Positions 1 to 7,622 are shown, counted from the first letter of the stretch. The stretch is 9,666 bases of DNA from Nocardioidaceae bacterium (GCA_013698435.1 JACCVA010000313.1:1-9666), one strand, 5' to 3'. Notes: generated by a model not told the origin, from the letters alone. Translations and numbers: made by a program.

Positions 1-2324
1 AGTGCCGCGGGGAGGGTTGCCGACCAGGCCGCGCGCAGCTCGGTCAACGGCAGGAGGAACTGCCCCTCCACCTCGAGCGCCGCATCGGTTCCGCGGCCGA
101 CGGTCACCCCGATCGCGGCGCAGGCCAAGCCAGCCGCAGCACATAGCGCGGCAAGCTCGTCCTCACCGCCCGCAGGCACGGCGACGACGGCCCGAGCGGT
201 CGACTCGGAGAACAGGGCGACGAAAGGGTCGAGGTCGCCCGGCAGGTGCACCCGCGCTCCCACCCCACGTCGCAGGCAGCACTCCACCAGCGCCTGGGCC
301 AGTCCGCCGTCGGAGAGGTCGTGAGCCGCGGAGACGCGTCCGTCGCCCGAAGCCGTGACCAGGACGTCGGCCAGCGCACGTTCGGCCGCAAAGTCCACGC
401 GCGGCGGCAGACCCCCCAGGTGACCGTGCACGACGTGTGCCCACTCCGAGCCGCTCAGCTCGTCACGTGTCGTGCCGAGCAGAACGATCGTGTCGCCCTC
501 GGCGGCGAACCCCATCGGCGTACGCCGGGCGACGTCGTCGATGACCCCCAGCACCCCGACGACGGGCGTCGGCAGGATCGGCGTCTTCGCCGTCTGGTTG
601 TAGAAGCTGACGTTGCCGCCGGTCACCGGCACGCCCAGCTCCCGGCAGCCCTCGGCAAGCCCGCGTGTCGCCTCGGCGAACTGCCACATGACGTCGGGGT
701 CCTCCGGCGAGCCGAAGTTCAGGCAGTCCGTCACCGCCAGCGGCCGAGCGCCCGCCGTCGCCACGTTGCGGTAGGACTCGGCCAGCGCGAGCTGCGCCCC
801 GGCGTACGGGTCCAGCTTGGCGAACCGGCCGTTGCAGTCGGTAGCGACCGCCACTCCGAGCCCGCTGTCGGCATCGACGCGCACCACGCCCGCGTCCTCG
901 GGCTGCGCCAGCACGGTGTTGCCCTGCACGTAGCGGTCGTACTGGTCGGTGATCCACGACTTGTCACAGAGGTTCGGTGACGCCACCAGCTGGAGCAGCG
1001 TGTCACGGAGATCGTCCCCGGTCGCGGGCCGGGCAAGGGCCTCGGCCACGTCGGACTGCAGCGCGTCCTGCCAGCCCGGACGCGCGAAGGGTCGCTCGTA
1101 CACCGGTCCGTCGTGGGCGACGCTGCGCGGCGGTACGTCGACGATCGTCTCGCCGTGCCACTCGATGACCAGCCGACCACCGCGATCACGCTCGTCGCCC
1201 GTCACTTCCGTCACCTCGCCGATGACGGTCGCCTCGACGTCCCAACGCCGACAGATCTGCAGGAACGCCTCGACATGGTCCGGCTCGACCACCGCCATCA
1301 TCCGCTCCTGCGACTCGCTCATCAAGATCTCCTCGGGCGCGAGTGAGGCGTCGCGAAGCGGCACCCGGTCCAGACACACGCGCATGCCGCCGTCGCCCGC
1401 GCTGGCGAGCTCGGACGTCGCGCACGACAGGCCGGCACCGCCCAGGTCCTGGATGCCGACGACGAGGCCGGCGTCGAACAGCTCGAGCGTGCACTCGATC
1501 AACAGCTTCTCGACGAAGGGGTCACCGACCTGCACGCTGGGGCGCTTCTTGCCACCGCCAGCCGTCGCCGACCCACTGTCGTCGAACGTCTCCGAAGCGA
1601 GCACCGACACCCCACCGATGCCGTCACCGCCGGTCGAGGCGCCGTACAAGATGACCTGGTTGCCCGCGCCCGAAGCCCGCGCGAGGTGGATCTGCTCGTG
1701 CCGCATCACGCCGACGCACAGGGCGTTGACGAGTGGGTTGCCGGCGTACGACGGGTCGAAGACCGCCTCGCCGCCGATGTTCGGGAGTCCGAGGCAGTTG
1801 CCGTACCCACCGACTCCAGCCACGATTCCGGGCAGCACACGCAAGGTGTCGTCCGCGTCGAGCGGCCCGAACCGCAGCGGGTCCATCACCGCGACCGGGC
1901 GGGCGCCCATCGCCAAGATGTCGCGCACGATGCCGCCGACTCCGGTGGCCGCCCCCTGATACGGCTCGACATACGACGGGTGGTTGTGAGACTCGACCTT
2001 GAACGTGACGGCGTAGCCGCTGCCGATGTCCACGACACCGGCGTTCTCACCGATGCCCACCATCAGACAGTCGCGCATCCCGTCGGTGAGGAGCTCCCCG
2101 AACTGGCGCAGATGCACCTTGCTGGACTTGTAGGAGCAGTGCTCGCTCCACATCACGGAATACATGGCCAGCTCCGACGAGGTGGGGCGACGAGACAGGA
2201 TCTCGCGCAGCCGCGCGTACTCGTCAGGCTTGAGACCCAGGTCGCGCCAGGGCTGCTGGGCGTCGGGTGTGTCGAGTGCGTGGTCGACGGTGTCGAGCAG
2301 GACGCGCTGGCGCTGGTCGGTCAC
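1..2324 (-). CDS. purL: Phosphoribosylformylglycinamidine (FGAM) synthase subunit PurL, 3' end cut by window edge
   Basis: PurL is the ATP-dependent synthetase subunit of FGAM synthase (EC 6.3.5.3). It converts FGAR plus ammonia to FGAM in the fourth step of cytoplasmic purine synthesis and takes ammonia from PurQ in a complex with PurS. The 774 readable residues cover almost the whole 'small' PurL. They show the N-terminal motif MWSEHCSYKSSK (residues 58-69, catalytic-type His62), FKVESHNHPS (108-117), DPLRFGPLDADD near 149-159, GGYGNCLGLPNIGGE (172-186) and SESQERM near 335. The second AIRS-like half has VTGGNVSFYNQT near 570 and AAHDLSDGGLAQAL near 665. The last visible residues, LTELRAAWSATLPAAL, match the usual C-terminus, so probably only a few codons and the stop are missing. 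The GTG start at 2324 is preceded by GGAG nine bases away. An in-frame GTG at 2369 has no such site and would add 15 residues. The absence of a fused glutaminase domain fits the separate purQ and purS upstream. Confidence 0.97.
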   Translation of the reverse strand, partial: MTDQRQRVLLDTVDHALDTPDAQQPWRDLGLKPDEYARLREILSRRPTSSELAMYSVMWSEHCSYKSSKVHLRQFGELLTDGMRDCLMVGIGENAGVVDIGSGYAVTFKVESHNHPSYVEPYQGAATGVGGIVRDILAMGARPVAVMDPLRFGPLDADDTLRVLPGIVAGVGGYGNCLGLPNIGGEAVFDPSYAGNPLVNALCVGVMRHEQIHLARASGAGNQVILYGASTGGDGIGGVSVLASETFDDSGSATAGGGKKRPSVQVGDPFVEKLLIECTLELFDAGLVVGIQDLGGAGLSCATSELASAGDGGMRVCLDRVPLRDASLAPEEILMSESQERMMAVVEPDHVEAFLQICRRWDVEATVIGEVTEVTGDERDRGGRLVIEWHGETIVDVPPRSVAHDGPVYERPFARPGWQDALQSDVAEALARPATGDDLRDTLLQLVASPNLCDKSWITDQYDRYVQGNTVLAQPEDAGVVRVDADSGLGVAVATDCNGRFAKLDPYAGAQLALAESYRNVATAGARPLAVTDCLNFGSPEDPDVMWQFAEATRGLAEGCRELGVPVTGGNVSFYNQTAKTPILPTPVVGVLGVIDDVARRTPMGFAAEGDTIVLLGTTRDELSGSEWAHVVHGHLGGLPPRVDFAAERALADVLVTASGDGRVSAAHDLSDGGLAQALVECCLRRGVGARVHLPGDLDPFVALFSESTARAVVAVPAGGEDELAALCAAAGLACAAIGVTVGRGTDAALEVEGQFLLPLTELRAAWSATLPAA

Positions 2325-2374
2325 CGCTGGTGGCTCCGGATCGTCGCTTTGCTGACAGGTCGAATGCACGGCCA

Positions 2375-2380
2375 ACGCTA
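2375..2380 (-). promoter_or_regulatory. Candidate -10 box ahead of purL (TAGCGT)
   Basis: On the minus strand TAGCGT fits the loose actinobacterial -10 pattern TANNNT and would give a leader of roughly 45 nt before the GTG at 2324. No TTGACA-like -35 is visible at the right distance; that position is occupied by the inverted repeat at 2388-2409. The call rests on a short degenerate motif, so purL may instead be read through from the importer genes. Confidence 0.25.
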
Positions 2381-2387
2381 CCGGTCA

Positions 2388-2409
2388 CCGTGCCTGCGAT
2401 CGCAGACGG
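2388..2409. repeat. Inverted repeat upstream of purL (core CTGCGATCGCAG)
   Basis: A perfect 12-bp palindrome, CTGCGATCGCAG, lies at 2394-2405. The flanking CCGT (2388-2391) and ACGG (2406-2409) extend the symmetry, with a 2-nt interruption on one side. As RNA it could fold into an 8-bp stem with a GATC loop and a 2-nt bulge. It sits in the 118-bp gap between the ATPase stop and the purL start, just upstream of a possible -10 box. A repressor operator or an RNA hairpin would both fit; I cannot name a binding protein. Confidence 0.4.
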
Positions 2410-2442
2410 CATCAGGGGTGTCGGCCCCTCGCGCTGACGGCC

Positions 2443-3177
2443 TCAGCGGCCGAGGTGGCGGGTCAGGAAGCGGACGGTGCGCTCGTCGCGCGGGTGGTCG
2501 AGGACGTCAGCCGCCGGACCCTGCTCTACGACCTGCCCGTTGTCGATGAACACCACGCGGTCGGCCACCTCTTGCGCGAAGTGCATCTCGTGCGTCGCCA
2601 TCAGAATGGTCATCCCCTCACGCTTCAGCTCGGCGATGACATCGAGCACCTCGGCGACGAGCAGCGGGTCGAGGGCCGAGGTGATCTCGTCGAGCAGCAG
2701 CAGCCGTGGTGCCATCGCGATGGCGCGGACGACGGCTACCCGCTGCTGCTGCCCTCCCGACAGGCTGTCGGGGTAGGCGCTCGCCTTGTCGGCGAGCCCG
2801 AAGCGGTCGAGCAGCTCCAGGGCCGTCGCCTCTGCCACGGATGTTGACTGTTTGAGGGACCGCTGCGGACCGAGCGTCACGTTGTCGAGGACGGACCGGT
2901 GCGGGAACAAGTTGAAGGCCTGGAAGACCATGCCCACCCGCCGGCGTACCTCGTCGGCGTCGACCCGTGGGTCGGAGATGTCGCGGCCGTCGAGCCAGAT
3001 GACGCCGTCGTCGACGGTCTCCAGCAGGTTGATGCACCGCAGCAGCGTCGACTTGCCGGACCCAGAGGCGCCGATGAGACAGGTGACGTGGTGCTCGGCC
3101 ACCGCTAGGTCTATTCCGCGCAGCACCTGCTGAGAGCCGTAGTGCTTGCGCACCTGCTCGAGAACGAGCAGGTCCAT
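2443..3177 (-). CDS. Polar amino-acid ABC transporter ATP-binding protein (GlnQ/HisP-like)
   Basis: This is the cytoplasmic ATPase that powers the adjacent permease. Counting from the GTG three bases upstream, the features in order are: Walker A GASGSGKST (37-45), Q-loop Gln87 in VFQAFNLFPH, signature LSGGQQQR (140-147), Walker B LLLLDE (160-165), D-loop SALD and switch His197 in ATHEMHFA. VFQAFNLFPH and ATHEM are typical of the polar amino-acid uptake family, and about 245 residues is the normal length. The residue after the Walker B Asp-Glu is Ile (DEITSALDP) rather than the more usual Pro; all catalytic residues are intact. The start overlaps the permease stop as TGATG, with the ATG at 3177. 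A GTG at 3180 is equally possible and would overlap as GTGA; AAGG lies upstream of both. Substrate cannot be read from an ATPase, so I give no gene symbol. Confidence 0.94.
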   Translation of the reverse strand: MDLLVLEQVRKHYGSQQVLRGIDLAVAEHHVTCLIGASGSGKSTLLRCINLLETVDDGVIWLDGRDISDPRVDADEVRRRVGMVFQAFNLFPHRSVLDNVTLGPQRSLKQSTSVAEATALELLDRFGLADKASAYPDSLSGGQQQRVAVVRAIAMAPRLLLLDEITSALDPLLVAEVLDVIAELKREGMTILMATHEMHFAQEVADRVVFIDNGQVVEQGPAADVLDHPRDERTVRFLTRHLGR

Positions 3178-4022
3178 CACTCGGCGCCTTGCTCACGACG
3201 GACCTGACGCAGTGCGAGCCAGTCGGCAAGGCGCGCCAAGGGCACAGTGATCGCGATGAAGAACGCAGCCGCCACCACGTAGGGGGTGAAGTTGAAGTCG
3301 CGGCTGGCGTTGATGTTCGCCTCGCGCAAGATCTCGACCAGCCCTGCCGATGACACGAGTGCCGTGTCCTTCTGCAGCGAGACGAAGTCGTTGATCAGAG
3401 GCGGGACGACCCGGCGCAGCGCCTGCGGGAGCACGACGTGCCGCATCGTCTGCGGGTAGGTGAGACCGAGCGAGCGCCCGGCCGCCCACTGGCTGGGGTG
3501 CACCGAGGCGATGCCCGACCGGATGACCTCAGCGACGTATGCACCGTACGACAGCGTCAACGCGATAGTGCCGAGCCAGAAGATGTCGGTCGGCACCCCC
3601 TGCAGCTGCAGCGCAGGCAGACCGAAGCAGACCAAGAAGATGACAAGCAGCGTCGGGACACCGCGGAAGATGTCGGTGTAGACGACCGCGAGCAGCTTCA
3701 ACGGCGCGATCGCGGGTGACGGGATGACCCGTACCAGGGCGACGACCAGCGCGACGGCCAGGATGAGGATCTCGGCCACGACGAACAGCTTGACGTTGAG
3801 GACGAACGCCGCGGCCAGACCGGGAAGCACCTCACGGCCGTAGGCGAGGTCGAAGTAGGTGACCTGCACGCGATGCCAACCGGGGGCCGTGACCGCCGCC
3901 AGCGCCAGCAGACCGATGACCGCAACGGTCGAGACGCCGGCAACCGCTGCCCTCCGTCGCGTTCGACGCCGGCGATAGTCAAGCCGGGCGGTCTGACGGT
4001 CGCTTTGCGTCCAGTCGGCCAT
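3177..4022 (-). CDS. Polar amino-acid ABC transporter permease (HisM/GlnP family)
   Basis: This inner-membrane subunit forms the channel. An Arg-rich cytoplasmic N-terminus (about 15-25) precedes a first hydrophobic span at 26-46. Further spans lie near 70-98, 105-135, 148-165 and 247-265. The EAA loop that docks on the ATPase is clear at about 160-200 (AYVAEVIRSGIASVHPSQW, then AAGRSLGL and LPQALRRVVPPLIND). DIFRGVPTLLVIF at 117-129 is another hallmark of this family. At 281 residues it is somewhat longer than the ~220-residue minimal permease because of the N-terminal extension. There is only one permease gene, so the channel is probably a homodimer. The ATG follows the lipoprotein stop by 4 nt with no good ribosome-binding site, which suggests translational coupling. 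Its stop overlaps the ATPase start. Confidence 0.93.
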   Translation of the reverse strand: MADWTQSDRQTARLDYRRRRTRRRAAVAGVSTVAVIGLLALAAVTAPGWHRVQVTYFDLAYGREVLPGLAAAFVLNVKLFVVAEILILAVALVVALVRVIPSPAIAPLKLLAVVYTDIFRGVPTLLVIFLVCFGLPALQLQGVPTDIFWLGTIALTLSYGAYVAEVIRSGIASVHPSQWAAGRSLGLTYPQTMRHVVLPQALRRVVPPLINDFVSLQKDTALVSSAGLVEILREANINASRDFNFTPYVVAAAFFIAITVPLARLADWLALRQVRREQGAE

Positions 4023-4026
4023 CCTG

Positions 4027-4926
4027 TCAGGGCGCGAGCTGCGGGACGTCGACGACTTGGCTCAGCCACTGGTCTTCGATGTCGGCGAGAGTTCCGTTGT
4101 CCTCGAGCGTGGCGATCGCCTGGTCGGCGCACGAGACCAGCGGGTTGCCCTTCTCGAAGAGCAGCCCGAACTGCTCGGTCTCCCCCGTCTTCGGCTGGAA
4201 CTGGCCGGCGATCGTGCCTTGGGGGATCTCCACCGCGGTGATGTAGAAGGCAGTCGGAAGATCGGCGACGATGCCGTCGACCTGACCGTTCTGCAACGCG
4301 TTCTTGGCGATGTTGGTGTCGTCGAAGACCTGCGGCTGGGTGCTGGGCTGAAGTGTGTCGGAGATCGCGTCGAGCGACGTCGTGCCGACCTGCGCCCCGA
4401 GCTGAGCGTCCTTGAAGTCGGACAGGCTGGTCGCGTCGGCGTACTCCGAGTCCTTGAGTGTGATGATTGCCTGCGCGGCCGAGTAGTAACCCTCAGAAAA
4501 CGTCACGGCTTGCGCGCGCTTGGCGTTGATGGAGATCTGATTGATGTCGAAGTCGAACTTCTTCGAGCCGGGCTGGTAGCTGGTGTTGAAGGGTACGGTC
4601 GTCCACTCCACCTGGTCGGCGGTGAAGCCCATCTCCTCGGCCACCGCATCTGCCACTGCCGACTCGAAGCCCTTTCCGTTCGTGGGGTCGTCGTTGCTGA
4701 ACCACGGCTCGTACGCCGGGGAGTCCGTGGCGATCGTGAGCACTCCCGGCTTGAACGTCTGCGGGTCTTCGCAGGCGTCCGTGCTTTCGGTGGTGCCGGC
4801 CGTTTGCTCTTCGGGGCCCGAACTCTCGAGCCGGGTGCTCTCCTCGGTGGGAGCACACGCAGCGGCGAGCAGGGTGGCAACAACGGCCACCGGTAACCAG
4901 TGGGCAGGTCGACGACACATGGCCAC
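4027..4926 (-). CDS. Amino-acid ABC transporter substrate-binding lipoprotein (SBP family 3)
   Basis: This is the extracellular binding subunit of the importer. The N-terminus has basic residues, a hydrophobic stretch (about 10-22) and a lipobox-like LLAAAC with Cys24 as the lipidated residue; Ala rather than Leu at -3 is slightly atypical. A Ser/Thr/Glu-rich linker (25-53) leads into the SBP_bac_3-type domain: LTIATDSPAYEPW (63-75), FDFDINQISINAKRAQAVTF (124-143) and GQVDGIVADLPTA (214-226). By analogy with HisJ/GlnH, Arg137 and Asp222 are the likely ligands for the amino acid's carboxylate and amino groups. Glutamine, glutamate or another polar amino acid is plausible, but the sequence does not decide. 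The start may be GTG at 4926 or ATG at 4920; neither has a clear Shine-Dalgarno site. It lies 76 bp after purQ. Weak promoter-like elements (TTGCCG at 4962-4967 and TAGTTC at 4940-4945, 16-bp spacer) lie in that gap. Confidence 0.93.
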   Translation of the reverse strand: MAMCRRPAHWLPVAVVATLLAAACAPTEESTRLESSGPEEQTAGTTESTDACEDPQTFKPGVLTIATDSPAYEPWFSNDDPTNGKGFESAVADAVAEEMGFTADQVEWTTVPFNTSYQPGSKKFDFDINQISINAKRAQAVTFSEGYYSAAQAIITLKDSEYADATSLSDFKDAQLGAQVGTTSLDAISDTLQPSTQPQVFDDTNIAKNALQNGQVDGIVADLPTAFYITAVEIPQGTIAGQFQPKTGETEQFGLLFEKGNPLVSCADQAIATLEDNGTLADIEDQWLSQVVDVPQLAP

Positions 4927-5002
4927 ATCGTGGACCGAGGAACTACCTGGGGCCCAATGGCCGGCAAGGCGGAAGGAAGAGTCGCGCGCCGTCCGTCGGA
5001 GA

Positions 5003-5674
5003 TCAGGCGATCACAAGGGTGCGCAGCACCGAGGTGAAGAACGCGAGACCGTCTCTGCCGGCCCCGCAGAGTGGGTCCACCGAGTGCTCTGGGTGCGGCA
5101 TCAGACCGACGACGTTGCCACGCTCGTTGGTGATGCCGGCGATGTCGCGCACTGAGCCGTTGGGGTTGCCGTCGAGGTAGCGGGCGACGACTCTGCCCTC
5201 GGCTTCGAGGCTGTCGAGGGTCGACGCGTCAGCGACGTAGCCCCCTTCACCGTTCTTCAGCACGAGGGTGACCTCGGCACCGGCGGTGTAGTCCGACGTC
5301 CAGGAGGTGGTCGTGTTGTCGATGCGCAGCCGCTGGTCCCGGCAGATGAACCTGCGGCGCTGGTTGCGGATCAAGGCACCGGGCAGCAGGTGCGACTCGC
5401 ACAGGATCTGGAAGCCGTTGCAGATGCCCAGCACCGGCATCCCGGCCCTGGCTGCGTCGAGGACGTGCGTCATCACCGGCGCGAAGCGCGCGATGGCCCC
5501 ACAGCGCAGGTAGTCGCCGTAGGAGAACCCGCCGGGCAGCACCACGGCGTCGATGCCGTCAAGACCGTTGTCGCCGTGCCACACCGTGACGGCCTCGCCC
5601 CCGGCAAGCACGACCGCTCGGCGGGCGTCGACGTCGTCCAGCGAGCCCGGGAACGTGACGACGCCGACCTTCAC
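5003..5674 (-). CDS. purQ: FGAM synthase glutaminase subunit PurQ
   Basis: PurQ is a class I glutamine amidotransferase that hydrolyses glutamine and passes ammonia to PurL for FGAM formation. The 223 residues are the normal length. Visible features are the N-terminal VVTFPGSLDDVDA, the oxyanion-loop region LPGGFSYGDYLRCGAIA (46-62), the nucleophile elbow GICNGFQIL with Cys85, and MPHPEH with His194 and Glu196 completing the triad. RRRFICRD and SVRDIAGI are further PurQ-specific stretches. The start is GTG at 5674, inside a 4-bp GTGA overlap with the purS stop, so translation is almost certainly coupled. It is followed by the importer rather than directly by purL. Confidence 0.97.
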   Translation of the reverse strand: MKVGVVTFPGSLDDVDARRAVVLAGGEAVTVWHGDNGLDGIDAVVLPGGFSYGDYLRCGAIARFAPVMTHVLDAARAGMPVLGICNGFQILCESHLLPGALIRNQRRRFICRDQRLRIDNTTTSWTSDYTAGAEVTLVLKNGEGGYVADASTLDSLEAEGRVVARYLDGNPNGSVRDIAGITNERGNVVGLMPHPEHSVDPLCGAGRDGLAFFTSVLRTLVIA

Positions 5675-5919
5675 TGCTGCTCCACCCGCACGGTGTAGTC
5701 CTCGATCACCGGGTTCGACAACAGAGTCTCCGCCGCTCTGCGTACCTCGGCCAGCCGCTCCTCGGTGACCTCTCCGTCAAGCTCGAGCTCGAACCGCTTG
5801 CCCTGGCGTACGTCGATGACACCCTCGAAACCAAGCCGGGGCAGCGCGCCGTGCACCGCCTTGCCCTGGGGGTCGAGGATCTCGGGCTTGAGCATGACGT
5901 CGACGACGACACGGGCCAC
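5671..5919 (-). CDS. purS: FGAM synthase subunit PurS
   Basis: PurS is the small dimeric protein that bridges PurQ and PurL in organisms with a split FGAM synthase. At 82 residues it is the usual length. It carries the characteristic MLKPEILDPQGKAVHGAL near the N-terminus, GFEGVIDVRQGKRFEL in the middle, and CETLL-like AETLLSNPVIEDYTV at the end. The GTG start at 5919 is preceded by AGGAG with a 6-nt spacer, a strong ribosome-binding site. A candidate -10 box lies about 40 bp upstream, and the stop overlaps purQ by four bases. It is probably the first gene of the purSQ transcript. Confidence 0.96.
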   Translation of the reverse strand: MARVVVDVMLKPEILDPQGKAVHGALPRLGFEGVIDVRQGKRFELELDGEVTEERLAEVRRAAETLLSNPVIEDYTVRVEQQ

Positions 5920-5958
5920 AACGGACTCCTGGAGGGCTGAGGACGGGCGGTCCGGGCC

Positions 5959-5964
5959 AGTCTA
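5959..5964 (-). promoter_or_regulatory. Candidate -10 box of purS (TAGACT)
   Basis: TAGACT on the minus strand matches TANNNT and four of six positions of TATAAT. It would start transcription near 5952 and give a leader of about 33 nt containing the AGGAG site of purS. No convincing -35 is seen, which is common for GC-rich actinobacterial promoters. Its place after the hairpin that follows the ligase gene supports a fresh start here. Confidence 0.45.
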
Positions 5965-5989
5965 GAGACTGCCGACCTCCCCGCCCGTG

Positions 5990-6015
5990 CCGGACAGCCC
6001 GAGCGAGGCTGCCGG
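5990..6015 (-). terminator. Hairpin after the acyl-CoA ligase stop
   Basis: Four bases past the ligase stop, the minus-strand transcript can fold CCGGCAGCC against GGCTGTCCGG. This makes a 9-bp stem with one bulged U and a 7-nt loop. No U tract follows, so it is not a classical intrinsic terminator. Such U-less hairpins are common at gene ends in GC-rich actinobacteria. It separates the ligase from the purS promoter region. Confidence 0.4.
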
Positions 6016-6019
6016 TGTG

Positions 6020-7567
6020 TCAGACCAGCTCGCGCTTGAGGATCTTGCCGGTGGCCGTCATCGGAAGGTCCTCGCGGAACTCGACCATGCGCGGGTACTT
6101 GTACGACGCCATCTGCTCCTTGCACCACTCGACCAGCTCGTCCTCGGTGACCGATGCGCCCTCGTTACGGATGACGTATGCCTTGATCTCCTCACCGTGG
6201 CGGTCGTGCGGCACCCCGACCACCGCGACCAACGACACGGCCTCGTGGGTGAGGATGACCTCCTCGATCTCCCGCGGGTAGACGTTGTAGCCGCCGCGGA
6301 TGATCATGTCTTTCGCCCGGTCGACGATGAAGTAGTAGCCCTCCTCGTCCCGCTTCGCGAGGTCGCCGGACCTGAACCAGCCGTCCTTCATCACCGCCGC
6401 GGTGGCGTCGGGCCGCTTGTAGTAGCCCTTCATGATGTTGTGGCCGCGGATGGCGATCTCGCCCACCTCGTCGGGGTCGTCGATCGCGTTCCAGTCGTCG
6501 TCGACCAGCTTGACCTCGACGCCCCAGACCGGCGTACCGATCGAGCCTGGCTTCGGCTCCCGGTCCAGGTGGCTGAACGTCGCCACCGGCGACGTCTCGG
6601 ACAGCCCGTATCCCTCGAGGATCTGTACGCCGAAACGGGACTTGACCTCGTTGAGGATCTCGACCGGCAACGACGCGCCCCCAGCCACCGCGCGCCTGAG
6701 GTTGCCGGCGATCTTCTTGACGTCGGTCTCGTCGGTGAGGGCGCCCAGCAGGCCCCAGTACATCGTCGGCACGCCGGCAAAGAACGTGATCTCCTCCTTG
6801 TCCATCAGCTCCAGCGCGACCTTGGGGTCGAACCGTGCCACCAGCACCAGCGTCGAGCCGAGCCCGAACCCGGCGTTCAGCTGCACGGTCTGGCCGAACG
6901 AGTGGAACAGCGGGAGCGTGACGAGGTGGACGTCCGGCGTCGAGGCGCTCAGCTCCCAGGTCCGGTGGCAGGTCGTCACGTTGAAGGTGATGTTGGCGTG
7001 AGACAGCTCGGCCCCCTTGGGTTGGCCGGTGGTGCCGCTCGTGTAAAGGATGACCGCGGTGTCATCGGCGTCCGTCACTCGCGTCTCGAACGTCTTGTCC
7101 TGGTCCTTGGTGAAGGTGAAGAAGTGGTCGGCACCGTCCGGTACGCCGCCTTGCGGGTCGGCTGGGATGACGAAGAAGTGCTCACAGGCGGCGGTGTCGT
7201 TGAACCCCGCGAGCCCGGCCTCGGCCATCGCCAGCTCGGGTGTGCCCTCGAAGCAGAAGTACGCCTTCGCGTCCGAGTCGTCCAGGTGGTAGGCGACCTC
7301 CCTGCCCTTGAAGAGCACGTTCAGGGGCACGACGACCGCGCCGGCCTTGAGGATCCCGTAGTAGACCATCGGGAAGTACGGGAGGTTCGGGCAGGACAGC
7401 GCCACCTTGTCGCCCGGTTGGATCCCGCGCTCGACGAGCAGGTTCGCCACCTGGTTGGCCATCGCATCGACCTGCGCGTAGGTCAGCCGGGTGTCGTTGA
7501 AGACGACGGCCTCCCGGTCGGGCACCTTGCGGGCACTGTCTTCGAGCATCACAGCAAGGTTGAGCAC
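6020..7567 (-). CDS. Long-chain fatty-acid-CoA ligase (AMP-forming, ANL superfamily)
   Basis: This enzyme adenylates a carboxylic acid with ATP and transfers it to CoA. From the GTG start it has 515 residues with the full set of ANL motifs: P-loop YTSGTTGQPKG (175-185), LPLFHSFG near 218-225, YGLSET (320-325), WFRSGDL with Asp402, VDRAKDMIIRGG with Arg417, NVYPREIEE near 428, and the C-terminal PMTATGKILKREL with catalytic Lys508. Overall layout resembles FadD-type acyl-CoA synthetases. Chain length or an aromatic substrate cannot be told apart by eye, so I give no gene symbol. The start at 7567 is chosen because GGAGG lies 6 nt upstream and the family N-terminus begins with LNLAVMLEDSARKVPDREAV. 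A longer reading to 7624 would add 19 residues unlike the family. It stands alone between purC and purS, with a possible -10 upstream and a hairpin downstream. Confidence 0.94.
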   Translation of the reverse strand: MLNLAVMLEDSARKVPDREAVVFNDTRLTYAQVDAMANQVANLLVERGIQPGDKVALSCPNLPYFPMVYYGILKAGAVVVPLNVLFKGREVAYHLDDSDAKAYFCFEGTPELAMAEAGLAGFNDTAACEHFFVIPADPQGGVPDGADHFFTFTKDQDKTFETRVTDADDTAVILYTSGTTGQPKGAELSHANITFNVTTCHRTWELSASTPDVHLVTLPLFHSFGQTVQLNAGFGLGSTLVLVARFDPKVALELMDKEEITFFAGVPTMYWGLLGALTDETDVKKIAGNLRRAVAGGASLPVEILNEVKSRFGVQILEGYGLSETSPVATFSHLDREPKPGSIGTPVWGVEVKLVDDDWNAIDDPDEVGEIAIRGHNIMKGYYKRPDATAAVMKDGWFRSGDLAKRDEEGYYFIVDRAKDMIIRGGYNVYPREIEEVILTHEAVSLVAVVGVPHDRHGEEIKAYVIRNEGASVTEDELVEWCKEQMASYKYPRMVEFREDLPMTATGKILKRELV

Positions 7568-7622
7568 GACGGGCCTCCAGGGGCTCTCAGGCGCTGACCG
7601 GTACGCCGGCGCAGCTGTCCAC

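Noticed and set aside
2414..2429. AGGGG...CCCCT hairpin after the ATPase stop, considered as a terminator
   Set aside because: The stem is only 5 bp with a 6-nt loop and no U tract follows; this is too weak to call.
2325..2442. Riboswitch (purine or other) upstream of purL
   Set aside because: The gap is only 118 bp and I see no conserved aptamer core, only the palindrome and a weak hairpin.
246..2549. Long plus-strand open frames (246-980, 949-1959, 1686-2549) opposite purL
   Set aside because: The minus-strand frame from 2324 to the edge is an uninterrupted PurL with all family motifs. The plus-strand frames overlap one another and have low-complexity Arg/Pro/Ser-rich products.
4057..4896. 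A 279-codon plus-strand frame opposite the substrate-binding lipoprotein
   Set aside because: It is a shadow of a well-supported lipoprotein gene and shows no domain, signal or ribosome-binding site of its own.
5987..7597. A 536-codon open frame on the plus strand, opposite the acyl-CoA ligase
   Set aside because: It mirrors the ligase frame in very GC-rich DNA, where antisense stops are rare. Its translation is rich in Arg, Val, Asp, Gly and His with no recognisable motif, while the minus strand carries every ANL motif.
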